Part shown: positions 17,795 through 26,383 of the stretch, one piece after another
Numbering within the stretch: the stretch's first letter is position 1
Layout of the letters: every line of letters begins with the position of its first letter
Source: CF-46 sp963760735
GTDB lineage: Bacteria > Chloroflexota > Limnocylindria > Limnocylindrales > CSP1-4
DNA length: 64,000 bases
Direction: 5' to 3'
Assembly (NCBI GenBank): GCA_963760735.1
Contig: CAVXEB010000004.1
Span: forward strand, 1,736,001 to 1,800,000
Notes under the pieces: model-generated
Told to the model about the DNA's origin: nothing
The model's input: the letters and a program-made list of their open reading frames with translations, nothing else
The model's database searches: none
Made by a program: the position numbers and the translations under genes

Positions 17795-19525
17795 ATGACG
17801 AGCGTCGACCTGCCCGGCGGTCCGAGCGCATCGGGATCGTCCGGACCCCATCCCGTGACGGTCCGCGACCGCGTGCGCGACGCGATCGACGTCGCATGGG
17901 CGGCCGCGGAGGCCGCCGGTGACCTGCCCGGACACCCGCCGGAGGGGCGGCGGACCGTGATCGAGGTCGACCGCCCGACGAAGGCCGAGCATGGCGATCT
18001 TGCGACGAACCTGGCGATGAAGCTCGCCCGGCCGCTCCGCCGCCCGCCGCTCGCGATCGCGACGGCGCTCGTCGAGCACCTGGTGACGACGGCGAGGGAT
18101 CCCGCGAGCCCGATCGCGGAGGCGACCGTGGCCGCGCCCGGCTTCGTCAACGTCCGGCTCTCCGACGCCGTCCTCGCCGCGGCGATCGATCCGATCCTCG
18201 TGTCGCCCGCGACGTGGGGCCGCGTGGCTCCGGTTCGCCCGCGCTCCGTCGACGTCGAGTTCGTGTCGGCCAATCCGACCGGCCCGCTGACGATCGGCAA
18301 CGCGCGCGGCGCGTTCGTGGGCGATCTCCTCTGCCGGGTGCTCGAGGCCGGCGGCCAGCGGGTGACGCGCGAGTATTACTTCAACGATTCCGGTGGCCAG
18401 ATCGACAAGCTCGGAGCTTCGGTGTTCGCCGTGCGCAGCGGCGAGCCGGTCCCCGAGGACGGCTATCACGGCGAGTACGTCGCGGAGCTGGCGGCATCGA
18501 TCCCCGACGATGTCTGGGCGGGAGCGACCGCCGACGGCGCCGACGCCGCAGCGGTCCTGGGGCGGTGGGCGGCGGCCCGAGTTCGGGCGTCGATCGAGGC
18601 GAGCCTCGACCGCCTCGGCGTCCATTTCGACGTCTGGAAGAGCGAGGGTTCGCTGCACGACGAGGGCTGGGTCGAGCGGGCCGTCGAGCGCCTCCGTGCC
18701 GGCGGCCATGTGTACGAGGCAGACGGTGCGCTGTGGTTCCGCTCGACTGCGTTCGGCGACGACAAGGACCGGGTGATTATCCGCTCGAACGGCCAGCCGA
18801 CGTACTTCGCGGCTGACATTGGCTACGTCAGCGAGAAGTTCAGCCGCGGCTTCGACCACGTGATCTACATCTGGGGCGCCGACCACCACGGGACGGTGGC
18901 CCGGCTCCGGAATGCCGCCGAGGCGATGGGCTACGACCGCGAGGCCGTCCAGGTGCTCCTCTACGCGTGGGTCCGGTTCGTCCGCAACGGCGTCGAGGTC
19001 TCGATGAGCAAGCGGGCCGGAGAGTTCGTCACCCTCGACGAGCTCCTCGCCGAGGTCGGCGTCGACGCGGCCCGCTGGTTCTTCGCCTCACGTGCCGCGA
19101 CCACCGAGATCGACTTCGACATCGAGCTCGCGAAGAAGCAGTCGGCAGACAACCCCGTCTACTACGTCCAGTACGCCCACGCCCGGATCGCATCGATCCT
19201 CCGGAAGGCGGCCACGGCCGGGTTGCGGCCTGCCGCCACGGTCGAGGGCCATCTCGCCGGTGCCCCGGAGGCGGCCCTGGCCCGGGCGATCGTCCGCTTC
19301 CCCGAGGTCGTCGAGGATGCCGCGACGTCCGAGGAGACCCACGGTGTGACCGCCTACGCGACCGAGCTCGCGACGCAGTTCCACGCGTTCTACCGCGATG
19401 CCCGGGTCGTCGACGAGGACCACCCGGACGTCTCGACCGCCCGGCTCGCGCTCGTGACGGCGGCGATGACCACCCTCGCGAACGCACTCGGGCTTCTCGG
19501 GATCAGCGCGCCCGAGTCGATGTAG
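17795..19525 (+). CDS. argS: arginyl-tRNA synthetase
   Basis: Charges tRNA-Arg. The 576 residues are the expected length. The N-terminal add-on domain (~20-120) includes DRPTKAEHGDLATNLAMKLA. The catalytic core has FVSANPTGPLTIGNARGAFV, where the class I HIGH motif reads TIGN; YYFNDSGGQIDKLG; YIWGADHHGTVARL; and SMSKRAGEFVTLDEL as the KMSKS loop. The anticodon-binding DALR domain ends the protein. Loss of both HIGH histidines is odd for class I enzymes, though Asn in the last position occurs in other bacterial ArgRS. Start ATG 17795. Confidence 0.95.
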   Translation: MTSVDLPGGPSASGSSGPHPVTVRDRVRDAIDVAWAAAEAAGDLPGHPPEGRRTVIEVDRPTKAEHGDLATNLAMKLARPLRRPPLAIATALVEHLVTTARDPASPIAEATVAAPGFVNVRLSDAVLAAAIDPILVSPATWGRVAPVRPRSVDVEFVSANPTGPLTIGNARGAFVGDLLCRVLEAGGQRVTREYYFNDSGGQIDKLGASVFAVRSGEPVPEDGYHGEYVAELAASIPDDVWAGATADGADAAAVLGRWAAARVRASIEASLDRLGVHFDVWKSEGSLHDEGWVERAVERLRAGGHVYEADGALWFRSTAFGDDKDRVIIRSNGQPTYFAADIGYVSEKFSRGFDHVIYIWGADHHGTVARLRNAAEAMGYDREAVQVLLYAWVRFVRNGVEVSMSKRAGEFVTLDELLAEVGVDAARWFFASRAATTEIDFDIELAKKQSADNPVYYVQYAHARIASILRKAATAGLRPAATVEGHLAGAPEAALARAIVRFPEVVEDAATSEETHGVTAYATELATQFHAFYRDARVVDEDHPDVSTARLALVTAAMTTLANALGLLGISAPESM

Positions 19526-19547
19526 GAGCGGGCCGTCCGGCCCGCTC
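19526..19547. terminator. 9-bp hairpin after argS
   Basis: GAGCGGGCC (19526-19534), loop GTCC, GGCCCGCTC (19539-19547). It starts 1 base after the argS stop and lies before the end of the convergent lipoprotein gene at 19573, so it may serve both strands. No T-run. Confidence 0.6.
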
Positions 19548-19572
19548 GGCCCGCCGGTTCCGCGAGCGCCGG

Positions 19573-20913
19573 CTAGCCGGCCAGACCGAGGACGTTCGCG
19601 GTCTTCGCCAGCGTCGCGTCGTCCGAGCCGATGACCACCCAGCGCACCTTGCCGCCCTCGCCGGGCAGCACGTGACCTGGCCCGGCCGCTTCGGCCACGC
19701 GTGGAGCGATCGCCGTCTCGAACTCGGCAGCGTCGGCGGCCGTGTCCCACTCGGTCTTCAGGACCAGGGCCCAGGCCCCGTTCGGACCGTCGAGCAGCAT
19801 GAGCCGATCCCCACCCCAGCCCGCGGCCGCGGCCGGCGGATCCTTCGGCAGGCCCGCGCTCGGCACCTCGCCCGAGATCCAGACCCCGAGCTGATGCTCT
19901 CCGAACGTGTCCTCGAGACCGACCGACCAGCCTGTGCCGAGCTTCGACGCGAGGTTGGCCGGCAGCTTGACGTCGATCGGCGCCTCGCGGCTGGCCCACT
20001 TGTCGGGGTGCAGGATCTGCTCGGTCGACTTGGGCGGGTCGGCGAACGCCGCGTTGACCGCCTCGTAGCCGCCCTGCGTCTGGAGCCCAAGGACCCAGAC
20101 GGTTCCCTGGAGGGCGGAGAACAGGATCTGCGACGCGACGATCGGCGGGATCCGGGACAGCGCCTGCTGGGCGGTCGGGTCATTGCTGCCGGCGAAGACC
20201 GCGGCCATGTCGCCCGGCGAGCTGTTCTTCTGGAGCCAGTAGGTCATCGTGACGTAGGCATCGCCTTCGACGAGCGACTGTCGAGCGAGCTGCTCGTCGG
20301 ACTGGTCCTGGAGCGACTCGGGCTGGAACTTCTGGAGGTCGAAGTTCTGGTCCTGGAGGGCGTGCGTGTACTCGTGCGAGTACAGGAACTTCTCCAGTGG
20401 ACCGACGCCACCGCCCTTGGAGACCACGTACAGCTTCTTGTCCGCGGGCGAGTACAGCCCACCGACCTGGCTCTCGAGGAGATCCTGGAAGACGTCCGCG
20501 AGCTTCGATTCCTTCGGCAGGACACCCATCGCGTGATAGAGGCGCTCGTAGGCCGAGAGCAGCGCGGGCGGGGTGTCCGTCTCGTTTGCCTTTCGCAGGA
20601 TCGTCGCCATCTCGTCGGGGCTGACGATCGTCGGCTCGACGGGCTGCTTCTCGTCGAGGCCCCGGATCGACCGAACCTGGGCGTTGATGTCGGTGTAGAC
20701 CTTCGCGAGGTCGGTCGATCCCTGCGGCGACGGGGCCGTGGACGGCGCGTGCGCGGTCGGCGTCGGCGCCGCGGCGCTCGGCAGAGCGGACGGCGCGGGC
20801 GTCCCGGTCGTGGAGCCGCAGCCGACCAGCAGCACGGCGAGGGCGAGGGTGGGAAGCAGGGAGATCCTGCGGGGTCGCGGCCTTGCGGAGCGACCCGGGA
20901 CGGTGGGTGACAT
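19573..20913 (-). CDS. lipoprotein with metalloprotease-like HEYTH motif
   Basis: A 446-residue exported lipoprotein. A twin basic start and the lipobox LLVGC give lipid attachment at about residue 32, followed by a Ser/Ala/Pro linker. The domain has a zinc-peptidase signature YSHEYTHALQDQNFDL (HExxH) with EGDAYVTM about 40 residues later as a possible third ligand, as in gluzincins. The last ~100 residues form another domain (DRLMLLDGPNGAWALVLK). No specific peptidase family is recognised; a structural role with a decayed active site is possible, though the motif is intact. Confidence 0.72.
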   Translation of the reverse strand: MSPTVPGRSARPRPRRISLLPTLALAVLLVGCGSTTGTPAPSALPSAAAPTPTAHAPSTAPSPQGSTDLAKVYTDINAQVRSIRGLDEKQPVEPTIVSPDEMATILRKANETDTPPALLSAYERLYHAMGVLPKESKLADVFQDLLESQVGGLYSPADKKLYVVSKGGGVGPLEKFLYSHEYTHALQDQNFDLQKFQPESLQDQSDEQLARQSLVEGDAYVTMTYWLQKNSSPGDMAAVFAGSNDPTAQQALSRIPPIVASQILFSALQGTVWVLGLQTQGGYEAVNAAFADPPKSTEQILHPDKWASREAPIDVKLPANLASKLGTGWSVGLEDTFGEHQLGVWISGEVPSAGLPKDPPAAAAGWGGDRLMLLDGPNGAWALVLKTEWDTAADAAEFETAIAPRVAEAAGPGHVLPGEGGKVRWVVIGSDDATLAKTANVLGLAG

Positions 20914-21072
20914 TTCGGCGGGATTGTTGCATGTGATCCGGGCCGCATTGATGGGCCGGAGGTCCGGGATTCCGTGTCGCTTTCTTAATGGATATGCCGG
21001 TTGTCGTTGAACGCGTCCGGTTCATTGTTCTCTTCGGACCGAACCCTCAGGGTTCCATCCTCCCTCCCTCCG

Positions 21073-21109
21073 AGCGGGGGCGCCGATTGGGCAGGCGCCC
21101 CCGCTCTTT
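21073..21109 (+). terminator. strong intrinsic terminator with no gene in front
   Basis: AGCGGGGGCGCC (21073-21084), 9-base loop, GGCGCCCCCGCT (21094-21105), then CTTTCGTT. The stem is perfect and a T-rich stretch follows on the plus strand. No plus-strand protein gene precedes it: upstream is the divergent start of the lipoprotein gene. A second small hairpin GAACCC-TCA-GGGTTC sits at 21041-21055. Together they suggest a short non-coding transcript in roughly 20940-21110. Confidence 0.7.
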
Positions 21110-21220
21110 CGTTCCCGGGAGCTGTCCCAGACCTCGGCTGTCGCGCCTGAACGACGCGGACAGCGTTGGCGGCGTCGCCATCCTTGACCAACGCCGTTCG
21201 CACCGCCGGGCACCCTCCGC

Positions 21221-21588
21221 CCCGCGGTTTCTGTCGAATGACCACCACGCGGGCGTTGGTCACGGAGTTGCTGTCAAACGGCTGTGTGGCGGCCGGATGA
21301 CGGGCCTTGAACCAGGGTTCGTGCGTGGCGAGGGTCGAGGCGGCCGCGCGAGCGGTGACCAACGACCGGGTGGCGGCCGGATGACAGATCTTCGCGGGCG
21401 GCGTCCCGCGGTTTCTGTCGAATCACCACCACGCGGGCGTTGGTCACGGAGTTGCTGTCAAACGGCTGTGTGGCGGCCGGATGACGGGCCTTGAACCAGG
21501 GTTCGTGCGTGGCGAGGGTCGAGGCGGCCGCGCGAGCGGTGACCAACGACCGGGTGGCGGCCGGATGACAGATCTTCGCGGGCGGCGC
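21221..21588. repeat. 184-bp tandem duplication of an interspersed palindromic element
   Basis: Two copies with a period of 184 bases (21221-21404, 21405-21588), nearly identical. Each begins CCCGCGGTTTCTGTCGAAT and ends GGCCGGATGACAGATC, giving short inverted ends (TCTGTC/GACAGA). Inside, CGTTGGTCAC is matched by GTGACCAACG about 100 bases on, and GTGGCGGCCGGATGAC occurs twice per unit. A diverged third copy lies at 39636-39801. No protein is encoded. Confidence 0.9.
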
Positions 21589-21735
21589 GCGGGCGGCGTG
21601 CGGGTGGGCGCGGGACGGCGGCGGCGCTCGGTTGGCCGCGGGACGGCGGCGGCGCGCGCGCGGCCTCGGGACGGCGGATGCGCGCTCAGCGCCCGGGTGA
21701 TTCGCCGGCCAGCCGGCTATGACAGAATCGCCGGC

Positions 21736-22407
21736 ATGGAATTGACGTGGTACGGGCGGACCTGCGTCCGCCTTCGTGGTCGCGATGCCGTGGTCGTTGC
21801 CGATCCCTATCAGACCGTCGTCGGACCGACCGGGCGGGGGATCACCGGCGAGATCGTGACGTTCTCCCACCCCGACGACCGGCCCCTGCCGAAGGCGAAG
21901 GGCCGTCGGTCGCGTGACGGCTCGACCCTGCTGCCGTCGTCGCTCGACGAGGCGTTCGTCCTCGACGGCCCGGGCGAGTACGAGGTCCGCGACGTGCTCG
22001 TGACCGGCGTTCGCACGTACCGCGACGACGCCAAGGGCGCCGAACGTGGCAAGCAGACGGCGTTCGTCGTCGAGCTCGACCAGATGCACACGATCCACCT
22101 CGGCGAGATCGGCCATCTCCTGACCGAGGAGAAGCTCAGCGACATCGGGCCGATCGACATCGCCTGCGTCCCCGTCGGGGGCTCCCTCTCGCCGCAGAAG
22201 GCGGCGGAGCTCATTGCCCAGCTCGACCCGAAGATCGTCGTCCCGATGCCCCTCGACGACGAGTCGGCGGAGACCCGGGACGCGCTCGCCACGTTCCTCC
22301 ACGAGATGGGCGGCGAGCCGGCGGTCCAGCCCAAGCTGTCGGTGACGATCTCCGGTCTGCCCGCCGAGACCACGACCGTCCTGCTCGAGTCGCGCGGGAA
22401 GGTCTAG
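21736..22407 (+). CDS. MBL-fold hydrolase, UlaG/YtkL-like
   Basis: A 223-residue protein of the small metal-dependent hydrolase branch of the metallo-beta-lactamase fold (MELTWYGRTCVRLRGRDAVV, then VVADPYQ). The zinc motif is degenerate: VTFSHPDDRPLP replaces HxHxDH, while FVLDGPGEYEVRDVLVTGV and CVPVGGSLSPQKAAEL match uncharacterised MBL homologues. Metal binding is therefore doubtful. The start is ATG at 21736. The stop overlaps the convergent hutI stop by 3 bases. Confidence 0.78.
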   Translation: MELTWYGRTCVRLRGRDAVVVADPYQTVVGPTGRGITGEIVTFSHPDDRPLPKAKGRRSRDGSTLLPSSLDEAFVLDGPGEYEVRDVLVTGVRTYRDDAKGAERGKQTAFVVELDQMHTIHLGEIGHLLTEEKLSDIGPIDIACVPVGGSLSPQKAAELIAQLDPKIVVPMPLDDESAETRDALATFLHEMGGEPAVQPKLSVTISGLPAETTTVLLESRGKV

Positions 22408-23810
22408 CCGCCGCCCGCGAGCGCCGGGCCGCTCCGGTCGAGGACGACCCGGCCACGCTTCACCACTGTCCGGACGAGGTCGGCGGCGGGCCAGTAGGGG
22501 ATCTGGCGCGACGTCGGCACGTTCCAGACGACGAGGTCGGCCTGCTTGCCACCCTCGAGCGACCCGATCTCGTCGGCCATTCCAAGCGCCAGTGCGGCGT
22601 TGATCGTGACGGCGGCGAGGACCTCGTCGGGGGTCATCCGGAGGTTGAGACAGGCCGCGGTCATCGCAAGCGGCAGGCTCGGCGTCGGTGACGTTCCCGG
22701 GTTGAAGTCGGTCCCGATCGCGACCGGGACGCCTCGGTCGATGAACGTCCGGGCCGGGGCGTGGTGGTCCTTCATCAGGAACCACGTCGTCGCGGGCAGG
22801 AGGGTCGCGACGACCGGCCGGCCGTCGGCAGCCGCGTCGGCGAGCGCATCGATCCCCGCGTATGACGGCGTCGCGAGGTGATCGGCACTCGTCGCCCCGA
22901 TCTCGGCGGCGAGCTCCGCGCCACCACTCGGTGCCAGCTCGTCGGCATGGAGCCGCGGACGCATCCCGTAGGCCGCCGCCGCCTCGAGGATCCGGCGCGA
23001 CTGGTCGACGCTGAAGACGCCCTCCTCGCAGAACACGTCGGCGGCGACCGCGCGACCCTGGGCGGCGACGCCGGGGAGCTGCTCGGACAGGATGCGCCGG
23101 ACGTACGTCTCGGTGGCATTCGGCCGGCCGCGGAGCTCCGGCGGCACGGCATGCGCGCCCAGCCACGTGGGCACCACCTCGATGGGGCCCTCGTCCCCGA
23201 GCTGATAGGCCACCTCGATCAGCCGCAGCTCGGTTGGCAGGTCGAGCCCGTAGCCCGACTTCGCCTCGACAGTCGTCACGCCGTGGCCGAGCATCTCGTC
23301 GAGCCACCGCCGGCCGTGGGCCGCGAGGTCCTCGGCCGACGCGGCCCGCGTTGCGGCGACGGTGGACAGAATTCCGCCACCCGCGTCCAGGATCTCGAGG
23401 TAGTCCACGCCCTGCTGGCGGAGCTCCAGCTCGCCTTCCCGGCTGCCGGCGAAGACCAGATGGGTGTGGGGGTCGACGAGGCCCGGCGTCACCGTCCCGC
23501 CGCGAGCGTCCAGGATGGCGAACTGGTCGAGCGGGTAGCCCTCGGCCTCGAGGAGGGATCGCAGCTCGGCCTCTCCGCCGACGCCAAGGACCCGGCCCTC
23601 CCAGACGGCGACGACCGGATCGCTGCGAACCTCGTCGTCGCCGGCCGCGGCCCCGCCCGAGGGCGTGACCGCCTCACGCCGGTCGACCTCGCCCTGGCCC
23701 GCGCCCATCCGGGGCCCGCCGGCCATCGTGACGACTTCTCGTGCGCCGATGACCAGGAGCCCTGGCAGGCCCTCCTGGTCGAGTCCCCCGGCGATGAGGC
23801 GGAGGCTCAT
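22404..23810 (-). CDS. hutI: imidazolonepropionase
   Basis: Third step of histidine degradation: opens imidazolonepropionate to formiminoglutamate. The 468-residue amidohydrolase has the metal motif TPGLVDPHTHLVFAGSRE, VEAKSGYGLDLPTELR, the later ligands in RPRLHADELAPSGGAELAAE, and GTDFNPGTSPTPSLPLAMT. It is ~50 residues longer than usual because of an insert after residue ~28 (GGPRMGAGQGEVDRREAVT region). The start is ATG at 23810, overlapping the ftcD stop as ATGA, so the two are translationally coupled. Confidence 0.95.
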   Translation of the reverse strand: MSLRLIAGGLDQEGLPGLLVIGAREVVTMAGGPRMGAGQGEVDRREAVTPSGGAAAGDDEVRSDPVVAVWEGRVLGVGGEAELRSLLEAEGYPLDQFAILDARGGTVTPGLVDPHTHLVFAGSREGELELRQQGVDYLEILDAGGGILSTVAATRAASAEDLAAHGRRWLDEMLGHGVTTVEAKSGYGLDLPTELRLIEVAYQLGDEGPIEVVPTWLGAHAVPPELRGRPNATETYVRRILSEQLPGVAAQGRAVAADVFCEEGVFSVDQSRRILEAAAAYGMRPRLHADELAPSGGAELAAEIGATSADHLATPSYAGIDALADAAADGRPVVATLLPATTWFLMKDHHAPARTFIDRGVPVAIGTDFNPGTSPTPSLPLAMTAACLNLRMTPDEVLAAVTINAALALGMADEIGSLEGGKQADLVVWNVPTSRQIPYWPAADLVRTVVKRGRVVLDRSGPALAGGG

Positions 23811-24826
23811 GGCCCCCGCGTGTTGCTGGTCGTGGCCTGTTCGAGCCGCAGCTCGAGCGCCTGGAGCGGGCTGAAGTCGCGGAGGTGAAGGAACGCCGCT
23901 GCGGCCGCCAGCCGCTCTTCGACCGGCGCGTCCGCCGGCGATTCGACATGGTCGGCGACGTCGAGGAACGCCGCCAGTGGCGCCAGCCCGATCAGCTCGG
24001 ACTCGTGCAGCTCGATCCCGTCCTCGGCGGCCTCGGCGCGAACCGTCTCCCAGACCCGCCAGAGCGGCGTGACCCGGAAGTCGAGGATGTTCATCGAGAC
24101 CTGCGCCCGCGTCGGCAGCGGGTCGCCGCGGTCCCCCTCCTCGATCGCGAACCCGTTCGCCTGAACCTTCGGGAGGCCGCCACCGGACTCGCGGATTCGG
24201 CGGGCGATGCGCTTCGCGAACTCGACGTCGGGCGAGTCGAGGTTGACGTTCCAGGCGATCAGGAACGGACGCGCCCCGACCGCCATCGCGCCGGCCGACG
24301 GGTGCATCCGCGGCGGCCCGAGATCCGGTTCGCGACCGTGCTGGCCGATCTCGGCCTTCAGGCCTTCGTACTGGCCGCGCCGGACGTCGGCGAGCTTCAC
24401 CCGATCCGATCGACGAGCGGCCTGGGCGTAGAGGTAGACGGGGAGGTCGAACCGATCCGCGACGCGGGCCGCCCACGCCCGGGCGACCTCGACGGCCTCG
24501 TCCATCGTCGTGTCGCCCAACGGCACGAACGGGACGACGTCGACCGCACCGATCCGTGGGTGCTCGCCCGCGTGCTCGTCCATGTCGATCTCGCGCACGG
24601 CGACGGCGACGAACGCCTCGAGCGCGTCGGACACGGGTCCGGCCGGTCCCGCCACCGTGAACACCGACCGGTTGTGACTCGCGTCGCTCGTCCGGTCGAG
24701 GAGATGGACGCCCGGCACGCCGACGATCGCCCCGGCCAGGCGCTCGACGACGTCGAGCCGGCGGCCCTCGGAGACGTTCGGGACGGACTCGATCAATCGA
24801 TCGGGGGGGACGGACATCGGGGCCAT
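23807..24826 (-). CDS. ftcD: glutamate formimidoyltransferase
   Basis: Transfers the formimino group of formiminoglutamate to tetrahydrofolate, giving glutamate and 5-formimino-THF. The 339 residues cover only the formiminotransferase half of the mammalian FTCD enzyme: ESVPNVSEGRRLDVVERLAG at the start, DRTSDASHNRSVFT, HPRIGAVDVVPFVPLG and the folate-site region AWNVNLDSPDVEFAKRIA. The missing cyclodeaminase half is supplied by a separate gene at 36.8 kb. ATG 24826 or ATG 24817 could be the start. It lies first in a two-gene operon with hutI. Confidence 0.94.
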   Translation of the reverse strand: MAPMSVPPDRLIESVPNVSEGRRLDVVERLAGAIVGVPGVHLLDRTSDASHNRSVFTVAGPAGPVSDALEAFVAVAVREIDMDEHAGEHPRIGAVDVVPFVPLGDTTMDEAVEVARAWAARVADRFDLPVYLYAQAARRSDRVKLADVRRGQYEGLKAEIGQHGREPDLGPPRMHPSAGAMAVGARPFLIAWNVNLDSPDVEFAKRIARRIRESGGGLPKVQANGFAIEEGDRGDPLPTRAQVSMNILDFRVTPLWRVWETVRAEAAEDGIELHESELIGLAPLAAFLDVADHVESPADAPVEERLAAAAAFLHLRDFSPLQALELRLEQATTSNTRGP

Positions 24827-24903
24827 CCTGCCACGACTGGCGGGCCGACACGCGGCGCGGCGGCGCGTCCGCCGGGCTCCCGGCGGTGTCGGGCGAGCGG
24901 AAG

Positions 24904-24931
24904 TTGACTAACGCGTGTTAGATCGTAGACT
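24904..24931 (+). promoter_or_regulatory. promoter with internal operator for the MFS gene
   Basis: TTGACT (24904-24909) and TAGACT (24926-24931) with a 16-base spacer form a good sigma-70 promoter. The inverted repeat CTAAC-GCGT-GTTAG (24908-24921) starts inside the -35 box and fills the spacer. This is the usual place for a TetR/MarR-type repressor site. No such regulator is adjacent. Confidence 0.65.
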
Positions 24932-24969
24932 AACGGCTCCGCGTGTTCCTCCACCGCTCGAGGTGCCGA

Positions 24970-26352
24970 TTGGCCACGTCGACCGCCCCCCGGCGCAGCC
25001 TGTTCCACCACCCGAACTTCGCCCGGCTGTGGACCGCGGCGACCGTTTCGCTCGTCGGCACGCAGGTCAGCCAGATCGCGATCCCGTTCATCGCGGCGGT
25101 CCTGCTCGAGGCCTCCCCGGGCGAGGTCGGCCTCCTGACGACGATCGAGTTCCTGCCGTTCCTGCTCTTCACGCTGCCGGCCGGCGTCTGGGTCGACCGC
25201 TTCCCGAAGAAGCGGATCCTCGTGATCGGCGACCTCGGTCGGGCGTTGATGCTGATCTCGATCCCGATCGCGTGGGCCTTCGGCGTCCTGACGATCTGGC
25301 AGCTCTACGTCGTCGGCTTCGTGAACGGCCTGATGACGGTCTTCTTCGACGTCGCCGACCAGTCGTACCTGCCGACGATCCTCGATCGCGACGAGCTCGT
25401 CGAGGGCAACTCGAAGCTCCAGGTCAGCCAGTCGGCGGCCGCGATCCTCGGCCAGCCGCTCGGCGGCGGGCTCGTCGCCCTGCTGACCGCCCCGATCGCC
25501 GTGCTCATCGACGCCCTGAGCTATCTCGGCTCGGCGGCCCTGATCCTGTCGATCCGGGAGCGCGTCGGCGGCGGCAAGCGAACGGTCGCCACCCAGGATC
25601 CCCTGGCGGCGGTCGCCGCGGATGCGGGCACGAACCCGGTCACCGAGGGAACGATCGAGGCGGAGGCCGCCGTCCCCAGGGACCCCGCGACGCCGGAGGG
25701 CGGGATGCGCCGGCAGATCATGGACGGGCTCCGGTACATCACCCGCCACGAGTATCTCGGCCACATCGCCGCGACGACCGCGACCTCGAACCTCTTCGGC
25801 AACATCGGGTTCGCGATCTTCCCGGTCTACGTGTACAAGGTCCTCGAGCTGTCACCGACGGCCGTCGGGGCGATCGGCGGCCTCGGCGGGGCGGGCATTC
25901 TCGTCGGGGCAATCATCGTCGGTCGCGTCCAGGCGCGGCTCGGGATCGGGCGAACGATCATCGTGTCGGCCTTCGTGTCCGGGCCGATCGGCCTGCTCGT
26001 CCCCCTCGCGACGCAGGGGCCGGCCTTCTCGCTGCTGGCGATCGCGTTCTTCCTCACCAGCATCAGCAACGTCGTCTACAACATCTCGCAAATCAGCCTT
26101 CGCCAGGCGATCACCCCGGAGCACTTCCTCGGCCGGATGAACGCGACGATGCGGTTCCTCGTCTGGGGCACGATCCCGATCGGGTCGGTGATCGGCGCGG
26201 CGCTCTCGGAGATCGTCGGCGTCGAGACCACGATCTGGATCTCGGCGATCCTCTCCCTGTTCACCTTCCTGCCGGTGCTGTTCTCGAAGGTCCGCTCGAT
26301 CGTGACGATCCCGACCGGCGAGCCCGCGGACGTCGCCGCAGCATCCGCCTAG
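24970..26352 (+). CDS. MFS transporter
   Basis: A ~460-residue 12-helix major facilitator protein of the enterobactin-exporter-like MFS_3 type. Family marks are FARLWTAATVSLVGTQVSQI in helix 1, the loop 2-3 motif GVWVDRFPKKRILVIGDLGR and the second-half repeat GRVQARLGIGRTI. Substrate unknown; likely export. I favour TTG 24970, which has GAGGTG 4 bases upstream; GTG 24943 is possible but would leave almost no leader after the predicted promoter. Convergent with hutU, 31 bases apart. Confidence 0.88.
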   Translation: MATSTAPRRSLFHHPNFARLWTAATVSLVGTQVSQIAIPFIAAVLLEASPGEVGLLTTIEFLPFLLFTLPAGVWVDRFPKKRILVIGDLGRALMLISIPIAWAFGVLTIWQLYVVGFVNGLMTVFFDVADQSYLPTILDRDELVEGNSKLQVSQSAAAILGQPLGGGLVALLTAPIAVLIDALSYLGSAALILSIRERVGGGKRTVATQDPLAAVAADAGTNPVTEGTIEAEAAVPRDPATPEGGMRRQIMDGLRYITRHEYLGHIAATTATSNLFGNIGFAIFPVYVYKVLELSPTAVGAIGGLGGAGILVGAIIVGRVQARLGIGRTIIVSAFVSGPIGLLVPLATQGPAFSLLAIAFFLTSISNVVYNISQISLRQAITPEHFLGRMNATMRFLVWGTIPIGSVIGAALSEIVGVETTIWISAILSLFTFLPVLFSKVRSIVTIPTGEPADVAAASA

Positions 26353-26383
26353 CTCGACAGCGCGCGACTGCGTTCGACACCCG

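Noticed and set aside
21221..21588. Tandem copies considered as CRISPR or an attachment site
   Set aside because: Only two long copies with no spacers, no cas or integrase gene, and a third diverged copy far away.
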